This document shows, piece after piece, positions 1 to 8,577 of a stretch of DNA of 12,802 nt. The stretch is from SKLM01 sp964450435. Its GTDB lineage: Bacteria > Chloroflexota > Anaerolineae > B4-G1. Every line of letters starts with the position of its first letter. Position 1 is the first letter of the stretch. Position numbers and translations under genes: made by a program. The stretch is from assembly GCA_964450435.1 (NCBI GenBank), contig CAYVCX010000075.1, forward strand, positions 1 to 12,802. The letters run 5' to 3'. A model generated the notes under the pieces. The model had not been told where the DNA came from, made no database searches, and saw nothing but the letters and a program-made list of their open reading frames with translations.

Positions 1-13
1 TGCACCCCCACAC

Positions 14-42
14 TTGCCAACGCACCCACCTTCTGGTACGAT
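14..42 (+). promoter_or_regulatory. Putative sigma70-type promoter for the penicillin-binding protein gene
   Basis: A TTGCCA box at 14-19 (5 of 6 matches to TTGACA) is separated by exactly 17 bp from TACGAT at 37-42 (4 of 6 matches to TATAAT). A TGG at 34-36 would act as an extended -10 element. Transcription would begin near 49, just ahead of the GGAGG ribosome binding site at 59-63. This is a sequence match only, and the window starts just upstream, so other promoters cannot be excluded. Confidence 0.45.
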
Positions 43-72
43 GTTTACCCTATCAGACGGAGGTAGCTCGCT

Positions 73-3000
73 ATGACATCTAACGGAATCGTCCGCCATC
101 TGGCCCTGCGCCGTCACAGAGAACGCCGGAATCGAGACCGGTCCGGATTGGGCCAGATCCTGCGCGTCCTCGCCGTCGTCCTGCTCGCCCTGCTCATCGT
201 AGCGTCCGCCTCCGTGGCGGGAGGCGTCGGCGCCGCAGCTGGCGCCTACTCCTACTACACCCGCGACCTCCCCCAGCCCCAGGAGATCGAGGGGGCCGAG
301 CAGGACTTCGAGACCACCGAGATCTTCGACCGCACGGGACAGCACGTCATCGCCCGCCTCATCGATCCCACCGGCGGCGAGCGCAGCTGGGTCTCCCTCG
401 ATGAGCTCCCCGATCACCTCATCGACGCCACCCTGGCCAGCGAGGACCGCACCTTCTGGGAGAATCCCGGCTTCAACCTGCGCGGCATGGCCCGCGCCCT
501 CTGGGTCGGGCTCCAGGGAGAGGAGATTCAGGGCGGCTCCTCCATCACCCAGCAGTTGATCAAGAACATCGTCATTGAGAGAGAACGCCGTTACGTCGGG
601 CCTGAGGGACCCGAGTGGGACGACTATGAGCGCAAGATCACCGAGGTTCTGCTGTCATACCGCATCACCCAGGAGTACAGCAAGGCGCAGATCCTGGAGT
701 GGTACCTGAACACCAACTTCTACGGGAACCTCTCCTACGGCATCGAGGCGGCGGCCCAGGTCTACTTCGGCAAGAGCGCCAGCGATCTCACCCTTTCCGA
801 ATCGACGACCCTCGTCGCCGTTCCCCAGTACCCGCGCCTGAACCCCTTCGACAACCCGGAGATGGCGCGCATACGCCAGGGGGCCGTGCTCAACGCCATG
901 GTCCGAGACGGCTACATTACACCCGAGGAGGCCGATGCGGCCCAGGAAGAACCGTGGGATCTGGCCCGGGGAGAGTCCGCCGACCGCTTCGACATGAAGG
1001 CTCCGCACTTCTCCGTCTACGTGCGCAAACAGTTGGAGGGTATGCCCGAGGTTGGACCTGCTGCGTTGTACCGCGGCGGGCTGCGCGTCTACACCACCGT
1101 GGACCTGGATCTGCAGGAACAGGCCCAGTGTGCGGCCCGGGCTCATCTGCGCCGCCTCTCCGGGGAGGATGAGACCCAGGTCATCCAGGAAGCCATCGAG
1201 AACGGATGTGAGGCGGCCAGGTTCCTGCCGCCGCTCCGTGCCGCCCAGGTGGGCCGCGATCACGACGTCAACAACGCCTCCGTCGTCGTCCTGCGACCGG
1301 GCACGGGCGAGATCCTGGCTCTCGTCGGCAGTCTCGACTACTGGGATGATTCCATAGACGGCCAGTTCAACGTAGCCGTCGATGGGATGGGACGCCAGCC
1401 CGGCTCTGCCTTCAAGCCCTTCACCTACGTCACGCTCCTCTCCCAGGGCTACAATGCCGCCCACATGTTCCTGGACGCGCGGCGGACCTTCCCTCAACCC
1501 GGCGGCGATCCTTACGTGCCCACGAACTACGATCGCCGCTATCACGGCCCTCAGCGCATGCGGCTGGCCCTGGCGCGCTCGTACAACATCCCCGCCGTCG
1601 AGGCCATGGACATCGCCGGCATCGGCAACGTGCTCCGCACCGCCCATCGCATGGGCATCAATACGCTGGACCGGGGACTCGACCACTACGGCCTGAGTCT
1701 GACACTGGGGGGCGGCGAGGTGCACCCGCTCGATATGACCTACGCTTTCAGCGTCTTCGCCAACAACGGGCGGATGTACGGAGCGCCCGTGCCCGAGGCC
1801 GAGGCGCGGGCCGGATTCCGGCAGCTTGACCCGGTCTCCATCCTGCGGGTCGAGGACCGCCACGGCAACGTCCTCTACGAGTACGACCAGCCTTCAAGCG
1901 ACACGGTCCTGGCCCCCGAGCTCGCCTACCTGATGAACGACATTCTCTCCGACCGGCAGAGCCGCTGGGCCGCCATGGGCCACCCCAACCCCCTGGAACT
2001 GGCCGATGACCGGCCAGCAGCGGCCAAGACGGGCACCACGAACGACTTCCGCGACGCCTGGACCGTCGGCTACACGCCGCAACTGGCGGCCGGCGTCTGG
2101 GTCGGCAACACCGACAACCACGAGATGGACAACCTGCCCGGCCTGCGCGGCGCCGGGCCCATCTGGAACGCGGTGATGGACTACGCGCTCCAGGATGAAC
2201 CCCACGCCCCCTTCACGCGGCCGGATGGATTGGTTACCGGCACCGTCTGTGCTCTCTCCGGTAAGCAGCCCACCGAGCACTGCCCCACGACGACGGAGCT
2301 CTTCATCCCCGGCACGGAGCCCACCGAGCGGTGCGACATCCACCAGACGCTCCAGGTGAACCGGGAGACGGGGCGCCTGTGCACGGTGCACACCCCGCCG
2401 GAGTTGTGCGAGCAGAGGACCTACGAGGTCTACCCACCCGAGGCCGAGAGCTGGATCGCCGGCCTGCCCGAGGACCAGCGGCCCGAGCCCCCACCCACCC
2501 AGTACGACACCATCTATGGGCCCTCGCCCCAGGACGCCGAGGTGGCCATCGTCTCGCCTCAGTCCTACCAGTACGTGAGTGGGATCGTGCCTATCGCGGG
2601 CAACGCCCGGGGCGGCGACTTCAACTTCTACCGGCTCGTGTTCGGCAAGGGGCTCAACCCAACCGAATGGATCCAGATCGGGTCCGACCACGGAGACCAG
2701 GTGGATTACGGGCTGCTGGAGAACTGGGACACCAACGGGCTGGATGGGCTCTACAGCCTGCGCCTGCAGGTCGTCGACCACTCGGGGAACCTCCGAGAGA
2801 GAACCATACAGGTCACGGTCGATAACATCCCCCCCACCGTCGTGCTCAACTACCCTACAGAGGGATCCCAGTACCAGCTGGGGCACCACGAGTGGGTTAA
2901 CGTCAACGCCGAGGTACAGGACTACTCGATGGACCAGGTCGAGTTCTACGCGTACGCAGGCGGCAAGGGAGCAGCCCCTCCAGACCTCCAACCCTTCGAC

Positions 3001-3144
3001 GTGCGCCGCATGGCCCCCTTCAACGTCAACTGGACCCTGGACGGTGGCATCGCCCCGGGGGCCCACACCTTCTACGTCGTCGCCGTCGACGCGGCAGGCA
3101 ACCGGACCAGGAGCAACGAGGTCACGGTCCACGTCGCCCCCTGA
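73..3144 (+). CDS. Class A penicillin-binding protein (bifunctional transglycosylase/transpeptidase) with C-terminal Ig-like domains
   Basis: This 1023-residue membrane enzyme polymerises lipid II into glycan strands and cross-links the peptides outside the cell membrane. A basic cytoplasmic tail (1-28) leads into one membrane segment (about 29-55). The GT51 domain shows EDRTFW (E124), GGSSITQQ (154-161) and KITE (E191). The usual His after EDxxF is replaced by ENPGFN. The transpeptidase domain carries SAFK (S445, K448), SYN (503-505) and KTGT (652-655), so both active sites look intact. A cysteine-containing linker (C726, C737, C754, C770, C779) is followed by two Ig/Fn3-like domains at about 822-920 and 921-1023. 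The ATG follows GGAGG at 59-63 with a 9-nt gap. It is longer than a minimal class A PBP because of the C-terminal domains, which may bind cell-wall or surface polymer (inference). surE follows after 40 nt. Confidence 0.96.
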   Translation: MTSNGIVRHLALRRHRERRNRDRSGLGQILRVLAVVLLALLIVASASVAGGVGAAAGAYSYYTRDLPQPQEIEGAEQDFETTEIFDRTGQHVIARLIDPTGGERSWVSLDELPDHLIDATLASEDRTFWENPGFNLRGMARALWVGLQGEEIQGGSSITQQLIKNIVIERERRYVGPEGPEWDDYERKITEVLLSYRITQEYSKAQILEWYLNTNFYGNLSYGIEAAAQVYFGKSASDLTLSESTTLVAVPQYPRLNPFDNPEMARIRQGAVLNAMVRDGYITPEEADAAQEEPWDLARGESADRFDMKAPHFSVYVRKQLEGMPEVGPAALYRGGLRVYTTVDLDLQEQAQCAARAHLRRLSGEDETQVIQEAIENGCEAARFLPPLRAAQVGRDHDVNNASVVVLRPGTGEILALVGSLDYWDDSIDGQFNVAVDGMGRQPGSAFKPFTYVTLLSQGYNAAHMFLDARRTFPQPGGDPYVPTNYDRRYHGPQRMRLALARSYNIPAVEAMDIAGIGNVLRTAHRMGINTLDRGLDHYGLSLTLGGGEVHPLDMTYAFSVFANNGRMYGAPVPEAEARAGFRQLDPVSILRVEDRHGNVLYEYDQPSSDTVLAPELAYLMNDILSDRQSRWAAMGHPNPLELADDRPAAAKTGTTNDFRDAWTVGYTPQLAAGVWVGNTDNHEMDNLPGLRGAGPIWNAVMDYALQDEPHAPFTRPDGLVTGTVCALSGKQPTEHCPTTTELFIPGTEPTERCDIHQTLQVNRETGRLCTVHTPPELCEQRTYEVYPPEAESWIAGLPEDQRPEPPPTQYDTIYGPSPQDAEVAIVSPQSYQYVSGIVPIAGNARGGDFNFYRLVFGKGLNPTEWIQIGSDHGDQVDYGLLENWDTNGLDGLYSLRLQVVDHSGNLRERTIQVTVDNIPPTVVLNYPTEGSQYQLGHHEWVNVNAEVQDYSMDQVEFYAYAGGKGAAPPDLQPFDVRRMAPFNVNWTLDGGIAPGAHTFYVVAVDAAGNRTRSNEVTVHVAP

Positions 3145-3184
3145 CCCCGGGACCGGAACGCCACCGACCACGAGGACACCGCAC

Positions 3185-3958
3185 ATGACTCCACAGCGCC
3201 CCCACATCCTGGTCACCAACGACGACGGCATCCGCGCCCCCGGCCTGTTGGCTCTCAAGAGCGCCTGCGCCAGGCTGGGCACGGTCACGGTCCTCGCTCC
3301 CAGCCACAATTGGTCGGCGTCCGGGCACGTAAAGACCATGCACAAACCGTTACGAGTGGACGAAGTAACCCTGGCCGACGGTTCGCCGGCGCTTTCCACC
3401 AGCGGGGCCCCTTCGGACGCCGTGGCGTTGGCATTTCTGGGCGTGGTCGACGAACCCATCGACATGGTCGTCTCCGGCGTCAACTCGGGCGCCAACCTGG
3501 GCCACGATGTCACCTACTCGGGCACCGTCACCGCTGCCATGGAGGCGGCCATCTCTGGCGCACCGGCCGTCGCCGTCTCCCTCGACAGCAGGGACTACGA
3601 CGACTACACCGTCGCGGCAGACCTGGCAGCTCGTGTTGCCAGCGAGGTGCTTGAGCGCGGCTTGCCCAAGTATGTGCTGCTCAACGTCAACGTCCCCCCC
3701 ATCCCTGCCCATGAGCTGGCCGGCATTCGCATCACACGCATGGGCCTGCGCATCTACCGCGACGAGTTGACGCGCCGCCTCGATCCCCGCGGCAAGCCCT
3801 ACTACTGGATCGGGGGGCCGGAGCCGACCGGAGTCGAGGAGGAAGGGACGGACATCTGGGCCGTGGCCCACGACTACGTCTCCGTGACCCCTGTTCAACT
3901 CGACCTCACGGCCCACAGTCTCATCGACAGCCTGGGAGACTGGGACCTTGATCTGTAG
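3185..3958 (+). CDS. surE: 5'-nucleotidase SurE
   Basis: This 257-residue protein belongs to the SurE family of metal-dependent nucleoside 5'-monophosphate phosphatases, some of which also cleave short polyphosphate. They act in the cytoplasm in nucleotide salvage and stress survival. Visible motifs are HILVTNDDGI (metal ligands D13 and D14), APSHNWSASGH (S44 aligns with the E. coli metal-binding Ser39), and SGVNSGANLGHDVTYSGTV (N100). These cover all the expected metal ligands. The open frame extends far upstream inside the penicillin-binding protein gene, but family homology begins at this ATG, which has GAGG at 3172-3175 nine nt before it. The gap to the preceding gene is 40 nt, so co-transcription is plausible. 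The length is typical for the family. Confidence 0.96.
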   Translation: MTPQRPHILVTNDDGIRAPGLLALKSACARLGTVTVLAPSHNWSASGHVKTMHKPLRVDEVTLADGSPALSTSGAPSDAVALAFLGVVDEPIDMVVSGVNSGANLGHDVTYSGTVTAAMEAAISGAPAVAVSLDSRDYDDYTVAADLAARVASEVLERGLPKYVLLNVNVPPIPAHELAGIRITRMGLRIYRDELTRRLDPRGKPYYWIGGPEPTGVEEEGTDIWAVAHDYVSVTPVQLDLTAHSLIDSLGDWDLDL

Positions 3959-3962
3959 ATAG

Positions 3963-3976
3963 GCCTGTCGTCAGGC
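3963..3976 (+). other. Small hairpin between surE and the oxidoreductase gene
   Basis: GCCTG at 3963-3967 and CAGGC at 3972-3976 form a 5-bp stem with a 4-nt TCGT loop. It sits between the surE stop and the ribosome binding site of the next gene. No T-tract follows, so it is not a typical terminator. It could stabilise the mRNA end or be chance. Confidence 0.25.
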
Positions 3977-3992
3977 GAAAGGAAGCGAGACA

Positions 3993-4985
3993 TTGACCAG
4001 GCGTCTGAACTGGGGGCTACTCTCCACGGCTCGCATCAACCGGAGCATAATCCCGGCCATCCGCCAGGCCGGCCGTGCCGAGCTGGTTGCGGTCGCCAGC
4101 CGCAGCAAGTCCAGGGCAGACCAGTACGCCGCCGCATGGGACATTCCGCGCACCCACGGGAGCTACCCGGCCCTGCTGGAGGATCCCGATGTGGACGTGG
4201 TCTACGTCTCACTGCCCAACAGCCTCCACGCCGAATGGACCATCAAGGCGCTCGAGGCCGGCAAACACGTCCTGTGTGAGAAACCGCTCGCCCTCAGCGT
4301 CGCCGAGTGCAACCGCATTATCGACGCTTCCCGTGCGGCCGGCCGCGTCGCCATGGAGGCGGTCATGTACCTCTACCACCCCCTCCTCGACCGGGTCAGG
4401 GGACTGGTCCGCGGCGGGGCCGTGGGCGAGGTCACGATGGTCCGGGGCGAGCTCGCTTTCCTCCTCGACCGGCCCAACGACGTCCGCTGGGATCCGCAGC
4501 TCGGCGGCGGCGCGTTGTGGGACATCGGCTCGTATCCCGTCAGCTTCATCCGCTGGATCGCCGGTGAGCCGGACCACGTCTTTGGTTGGCAGACGCTGAG
4601 TACCAGCGGCGTGGACGCCACCTTCGCGGGGCTGTTACACTACAACGGCAGGATGCTGGGCGTCTTCCACTGCAGCTTTCTGGAGCCCTACCGCAGCCAC
4701 GTCGAGGTCGCAGGGACGGGAGGAACGCTGGTCGTCGAACGCCCTTACCCTGTCGTGGAACAGAGCCGACTTCTGCTCCGCGGTCTCGGCGATGACGAGG
4801 AGCGGGAGATCCCTGTGCCGGAGGGAGATCCCTACCACTGCGAGGTGGAGGCCCTGACAGCGGCGGCGTTGGATGGCGACCCCCTGGCGGTACCCCTCAC
4901 CAGCAGCCGTGCCAATGTGGCGACCCTGAAGGCGCTCTATGAGTCCGCCCGACGAGGAGAGCCACAGGCAGTCGAGGGGCGATAG
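3993..4985 (+). CDS. Gfo/Idh/MocA family NAD(P)-dependent oxidoreductase
   Basis: This 330-residue protein is a predicted cytoplasmic dehydrogenase of sugars, inositols or related polyols; the substrate cannot be told from sequence. The N-terminal Rossmann fold starts with LNWGLLSTARIN (5-16). GKHVLCEKPLALS (90-102) holds the catalytic-site EKP (K97). The C-terminal domain has GGGALWDIGSYPVS (171-184), giving D177 and Y181. K97 with D177 and Y181 matches the Lys/Asp/Tyr arrangement of the glucose-fructose oxidoreductase branch, rather than branches with His in that loop. The chosen start is TTG, preceded by AAAGGAAG (3978-3985); it gives normal family length and no in-frame ATG fits better. 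It lies 34 nt after surE and 31 nt before the GNAT gene. Confidence 0.93.
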   Translation: MTRRLNWGLLSTARINRSIIPAIRQAGRAELVAVASRSKSRADQYAAAWDIPRTHGSYPALLEDPDVDVVYVSLPNSLHAEWTIKALEAGKHVLCEKPLALSVAECNRIIDASRAAGRVAMEAVMYLYHPLLDRVRGLVRGGAVGEVTMVRGELAFLLDRPNDVRWDPQLGGGALWDIGSYPVSFIRWIAGEPDHVFGWQTLSTSGVDATFAGLLHYNGRMLGVFHCSFLEPYRSHVEVAGTGGTLVVERPYPVVEQSRLLLRGLGDDEEREIPVPEGDPYHCEVEALTAAALDGDPLAVPLTSSRANVATLKALYESARRGEPQAVEGR

Positions 4986-5016
4986 CTCACCCCTCTGGTC
5001 AGCCGTATCGGGCACT

Positions 5017-5475
5017 ATGGCACCTATCCATCTGCGACCAGCTACCTCCGACGACTACACGTTTGCCTACCGTGTCCACTGTGCCGCGATGAGACCGTCC
5101 GTCGAAAGGACGTACGGTTGGGACGAGCCGTGGCAGGAACAGTACTTCCGGGAGCACTTCGACCCTGCCAAACAACAGATCATCCGCTACGACGGCACCG
5201 ACGACGGCGTGCTCTCCGTTGAGGAGCGGGAGGACAGCCTGTTCCTCGCCTTGATCGCGATCCTGCCGGGGTATCAGCGCCGGGGCATCGGCACCATCTT
5301 AGTGCGGAGGCTCCAAGAACGCGCCGGTGAGCGAGGTCTCGCGGTGGCGCTGCGAGTTCTCAAGACGAACCGGGCGCGAGAGCTATACGAACGGCTGGGG
5401 TTTGCGCCCACAGGAGAGACGGATACACACTATAAGATGAGATGGCCCGCCGATGGGATCAAAGGTCGAACGTGA
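5017..5475 (+). CDS. GNAT family N-acetyltransferase
   Basis: This 152-residue single-domain acetyltransferase would transfer an acetyl group from acetyl-CoA to an amine; the acceptor is unknown. It begins with the usual first strand IHLRPATSDDY. It then has RPSVERTYGWDEPWQEQYF, typical of one small GNAT subfamily. The acetyl-CoA pyrophosphate loop follows in PGYQRRGIGT (84-93, with Q87/R88/xGxG), and NRARELYERLGF (118-129) is the last conserved motif. The ATG at 5017 was chosen because homology begins there. An upstream in-frame ATG at 4939 would add 26 unrelated residues and overlap the oxidoreductase gene. The weak point is that no clear ribosome binding site precedes 5017, which would fit translation coupled to the upstream gene 31 nt away. 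Confidence 0.9.
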   Translation: MAPIHLRPATSDDYTFAYRVHCAAMRPSVERTYGWDEPWQEQYFREHFDPAKQQIIRYDGTDDGVLSVEEREDSLFLALIAILPGYQRRGIGTILVRRLQERAGERGLAVALRVLKTNRARELYERLGFAPTGETDTHYKMRWPADGIKGRT

Positions 5476-5519
5476 TCCACCGTCCGCCAGAATAGACGCG
5501 GTGAGCCTGCATCCTGTTT

Positions 5520-5536
5520 CGCCCCCTGAGGGGGCG
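5520..5536 (+). other. Perfect 7-bp hairpin between GNAT and S9 peptidase genes
   Basis: CGCCCCC and GGGGGCG form a perfect 7-bp stem around a TGA loop. It lies in the 106-nt gap between the GNAT stop and the peptidase start, 45 nt before the ATG. There is no following T-tract, so intrinsic termination is uncertain. It could end the upstream transcript or structure the peptidase leader. Confidence 0.4.
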
Positions 5537-5581
5537 TCCATACCAGTTTCGAGCAATCAAGAAACGGAGACTAAGGACCAC

Positions 5582-7621
5582 ATGCCCACGAACAACGACC
5601 GACGCACCATCACGGCTGACGACCTGTACCGCTTCCAGCTGGTCACCGACTGCGAGATCTCCCCCGACGGGGAGCATGTCGTACTTTGCGTCCAGCGCGT
5701 CGATCAGGAGAAGGAGAAGAAATGCACCAACCTGTGGATCGTCCCCACCAGGGGTGGTGATCCCCGCCCGTTCACCACCGGAGACCACGTGGACAGCAGC
5801 CCCCGCTGGTCGCCCGACGGCTCCAGGATCGCTTTCCTCTCCAACCGCGTGGACGAGGACCAGCCCCAGATCCACCTCATCCCCTTCGGCGGCGGCGAGG
5901 CGCAGCAGCTCACCGACATGAAGGGCAAGTTCGGGACCCCGGAATGGTCGCCTGACGGTCAGCACCTCCTCTGCCAGTTCCGCAAGAAGGACCAGGACGC
6001 CATCGAACGGGAGCAGGACGAGCAGAAGAAGGAGTTGGGCGTCGTCTCCCGCCGCATCGAACGGGTCTTCTACAAGATAGACGGCGAGGGATTCTTACCC
6101 AGGGAGCGCTGGCACGTCTGGCGCATCAACGTCGAGAACGGTGAGCCCACCCAGCTCACCGATGGCGAGGTCTACGACGAACTCGACCCGCGCTGGTCGC
6201 CCGATGGCAGAGAGATCGTGTTCCAGTCCAACCACGCTGAGGATCCCGATCTCGACCCCGACGCCGTGGACATCTTCATCATGTCGGCCGAGGGCGGAGA
6301 GCCGCGCAGGCTCGATACGCCCGTCGGTGGGAAGCAGAAGCCCGTCTTCTCCCCCGATGGAGAGTGGATCGCTTACCTGGGCCAGGAGGGTCGGGGCAAC
6401 TGGTGGAAGAACACGGCTCTGTGGGTCGTCCCGACGGACGGCAGCGCCGAGGCCCGGAACCTCACCGAGCCTTTGGACGTAGCGGTCTCGTGTGCCACCA
6501 TCAACGACCTGCCCGGCGGCCTGCCTATGTCACCGCCCACATGGTCGAAGGACGGAGAGCAGATCTACGTCCAGATCTCCAAGCACGGAAACACCGTGCT
6601 CCAGAGAGTCTCCCGGGACGGAACAGACCAGGTTCTCGCCACCGTGGTGGGCGGCGACGGCGTCGTAGGGCGCTTCAGCCTCGACGACGAGCAGACAACG
6701 CTGGCCTATCTCCACGCCGACATGCAGGAGCCGGCCGAGGTCTGGACCTGTGAGCTGCCTGAGGGAGAACCGACGAAGCGCTCGCACGTCAACCAGGCGC
6801 TCCTCCAGGAGATCGACCTGGGCGAGGTGGAGGAGGTCTGGTTCGAGGGGAACGCTGGAACCGAGCTCCAGGGCTGGATTCTCAAGCCTCCGGGCTTCGA
6901 TCCGGCGCAGGTCTATCCGGCCGTCCTGGAGATCCACGGCGGTCCCCGCACGCAGTACGGGAACCTCTTCATGCACGAGTTCTTCTTTCTGGCGGCGCAG
7001 GGCTACGTGGTCTTCTTCTGCAACCCCCGCGGCAGTCGCGGCTACGGTGAGGAGCATGCCCGCGCCATATGGAACGACTGGGGCAGCGTCGACTACGACG
7101 ACATCATGACCTGGGTCGACCTGGTGGAGCAGCGCGCCTATGTCGACCCCCAGCGCATAGGCGTGACCGGCGGGAGCTACGGCGGCTACATGACCAACTG
7201 GATCATCGGGCACACCAACAGGTTCCAGAGCGCGGTGACCCAACGCAGCGTCAGCAACTTGATCAGCATGTACGGCTCCAGCGACTTCAACTGGGCCTTC
7301 CAGAACGAGTTCGGCAAACAGCCACCCTGGGAGACGTTCGAGAACTACTGGAAACAGTCGCCTATCAGCCACATCGGTAGCGCCACAACGCCGACCCTCG
7401 TCATCCACAGCGAGAACGATCTGCGATGCCCCATCGAGCAGGGCGAGCAGGTCTTCGTGGCGCTGAAGAAGCTGGGCGTGGACACGGAGATGATCCGTTT
7501 TCCCGACGAGCCCCACGGGCTCTCCCGCGGCGGCCGCACCGACCGGCGCATCCAGCGGCTGGAGCACATCCTGCGCTGGTTCGATCGCTACCTGGGGGAA
7601 GATGATGCGTCGGCCGAGTAG
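5582..7621 (+). CDS. S9 family peptidase (prolyl oligopeptidase / acylaminoacyl peptidase-like)
   Basis: This 679-residue serine peptidase is predicted to cut short peptides or remove N-acylated residues in the cytoplasm; no signal peptide is seen. The N-terminal part is a TolB/WD40-like beta-propeller with repeated WSPDG-type blades at about 76-80, 122-126, 205-209, 256-260 (FSPDG) and 321-325 (WSKDG). A charged, coiled-looking insertion lies at about 134-163. The C-terminal alpha/beta-hydrolase domain has HGGP (452-455, oxyanion region), GGSYGG (nucleophile S532), HSENDLRCP (D613) and DEPHGLS (H645), so the triad is complete. The ATG at 5582 is preceded by AAGGA (5573-5577) and GGAG (5566-5569). 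An upstream in-frame ATG at 5453 would overlap the GNAT gene and add 43 low-complexity residues. The exact cleavage preference cannot be assigned. Confidence 0.95.
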   Translation: MPTNNDRRTITADDLYRFQLVTDCEISPDGEHVVLCVQRVDQEKEKKCTNLWIVPTRGGDPRPFTTGDHVDSSPRWSPDGSRIAFLSNRVDEDQPQIHLIPFGGGEAQQLTDMKGKFGTPEWSPDGQHLLCQFRKKDQDAIEREQDEQKKELGVVSRRIERVFYKIDGEGFLPRERWHVWRINVENGEPTQLTDGEVYDELDPRWSPDGREIVFQSNHAEDPDLDPDAVDIFIMSAEGGEPRRLDTPVGGKQKPVFSPDGEWIAYLGQEGRGNWWKNTALWVVPTDGSAEARNLTEPLDVAVSCATINDLPGGLPMSPPTWSKDGEQIYVQISKHGNTVLQRVSRDGTDQVLATVVGGDGVVGRFSLDDEQTTLAYLHADMQEPAEVWTCELPEGEPTKRSHVNQALLQEIDLGEVEEVWFEGNAGTELQGWILKPPGFDPAQVYPAVLEIHGGPRTQYGNLFMHEFFFLAAQGYVVFFCNPRGSRGYGEEHARAIWNDWGSVDYDDIMTWVDLVEQRAYVDPQRIGVTGGSYGGYMTNWIIGHTNRFQSAVTQRSVSNLISMYGSSDFNWAFQNEFGKQPPWETFENYWKQSPISHIGSATTPTLVIHSENDLRCPIEQGEQVFVALKKLGVDTEMIRFPDEPHGLSRGGRTDRRIQRLEHILRWFDRYLGEDDASAE

Positions 7622-7707
7622 CACAGCGGCGGGAGGTGCCCGGGATCGCGCAACCCTCTGCTCCCCGGTCAACGGCGGATCCGCGGGCAGGCCGATCAGG
7701 AGTAGCT

Positions 7708-8577
7708 ATGAGCCAGAAGCCTATGACTGAGAATCCGGGGACCCGGATCATCAGGGAAATCCTCGCCTTCTGTGAGGGCCCCGAGAACACGCTCCACAAC
7801 GCAGCCAGCGACCGCGCGTGGGACGAGCCCCTGGTGGGTTTCTCCCGCGGAGATGACCCGCTCTACGAAGCATACAAGCGGCACGTGGGGCCCTACCACT
7901 GGACTCCGTGGGAGATATTCAGCCTCAGCTTCCCCGACGTGCAGGCAGACGCTCGGGATCTCACCGTCATCTCCTGGGTACTCCCCCAGACCACAAAGAC
8001 CAGGGATGAGAATCGGAGCCAGGACCTCTATCCGTCCGAGAGCTGGGCCCGGTCCCGCATCTACGGCGAGGAGTTCAACCGCCGCTTGCGAGAACACGTG
8101 GTGGAAACCCTGAAGGGCACCGGGCGGGAAGCCGTGGCCCCGTATCTGTCTCCCGAATGGCGCAGGCAACCATCGCCAGAGTACACGTATTCATCCACCT
8201 GGTCGGAGCGCCACGCTGCCTACGCGTCCGGATTGGGGACTTTCGGGCTGTGCGATGGGCTCATCACGCCGAAAGGGAAGGCCATGCGGGTTGGATCGGT
8301 AGTTGCTCACGTGCAAGTACCCGCCACCGCGCGCAGCTACGACGATCATCACGCGTTCTGCCTGTTCTTCGCCGAGGGGACGTGCACCCAGTGTGTGGCC
8401 CGGTGCCCCGTGGGCGCCATCACCGAATCCGGCCACGACAAGGAGGCATGCAGCCGGCACCTGTCCCTTACGGAGGAGTACGTGAGAGCCGAGTACGGGT
8501 TCGAGGGCTACGGCTGCGGCCTTTGTCAGACCGGGGTCCCCTGCGAGTCTGCGGTGCCCGTGGGCGGGGCGGGTTAG
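7708..8577 (+). CDS. Double [4Fe-4S] cluster protein, QueG-like (often annotated epoxyqueuosine reductase)
   Basis: This 289-residue predicted cytoplasmic redox protein resembles the QueG superfamily. The segment WSERHAAYASGLGTFG (165-180) parallels the AGLGWIGK-type motif of QueG. The C-terminal domain has eight cysteines placed to hold two [4Fe-4S] clusters: C218, then CTQCVARCP (C226, C229, C233), C248 in DKEACSRHL, and GCGLCQTGVPC (C270, C273, C279). The last motif is Cx2Cx5C, not the Cx2Cx3CP of QueG, and the protein lacks the C-terminal tRNA-binding extension of about 380-residue QueG. It is therefore probably not a true epoxyqueuosine reductase. Cobalamin dependence is possible but not shown. 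The ATG has AGGAG at 7698-7702, 5 nt upstream. A GTG at 7636 in the same frame is less likely. The gap from the S9 gene is 86 nt. Confidence 0.85.
   Translation: MSQKPMTENPGTRIIREILAFCEGPENTLHNAASDRAWDEPLVGFSRGDDPLYEAYKRHVGPYHWTPWEIFSLSFPDVQADARDLTVISWVLPQTTKTRDENRSQDLYPSESWARSRIYGEEFNRRLREHVVETLKGTGREAVAPYLSPEWRRQPSPEYTYSSTWSERHAAYASGLGTFGLCDGLITPKGKAMRVGSVVAHVQVPATARSYDDHHAFCLFFAEGTCTQCVARCPVGAITESGHDKEACSRHLSLTEEYVRAEYGFEGYGCGLCQTGVPCESAVPVGGAG

Noticed and set aside
655..3513. Long antisense open frames (655-1863 and 1894-3513, - strand) over the penicillin-binding protein and surE genes
   Set aside because: They are shadow frames from GC-rich codon use; their translations show no recognisable family, while the + strand genes have complete catalytic motifs.
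4939..5016. Upstream ATG for the GNAT gene
   Set aside because: It adds 26 residues with no family similarity and overlaps the oxidoreductase end; homology begins at 5017.
5453..5581. Upstream ATG for the S9 peptidase
   Set aside because: It would overlap the GNAT gene and translate the hairpin region; 5582 has a better ribosome binding site and matches family N-termini.
6530..7672. 380-codon antisense frame over the S9 peptidase gene
   Set aside because: It lies opposite the conserved hydrolase domain with no motif of its own; shadow frame.
7675..7684. GCGGATCCGC perfect 10-bp palindrome
   Set aside because: Isolated and without a second copy or motif context; expected by chance in GC-rich DNA.
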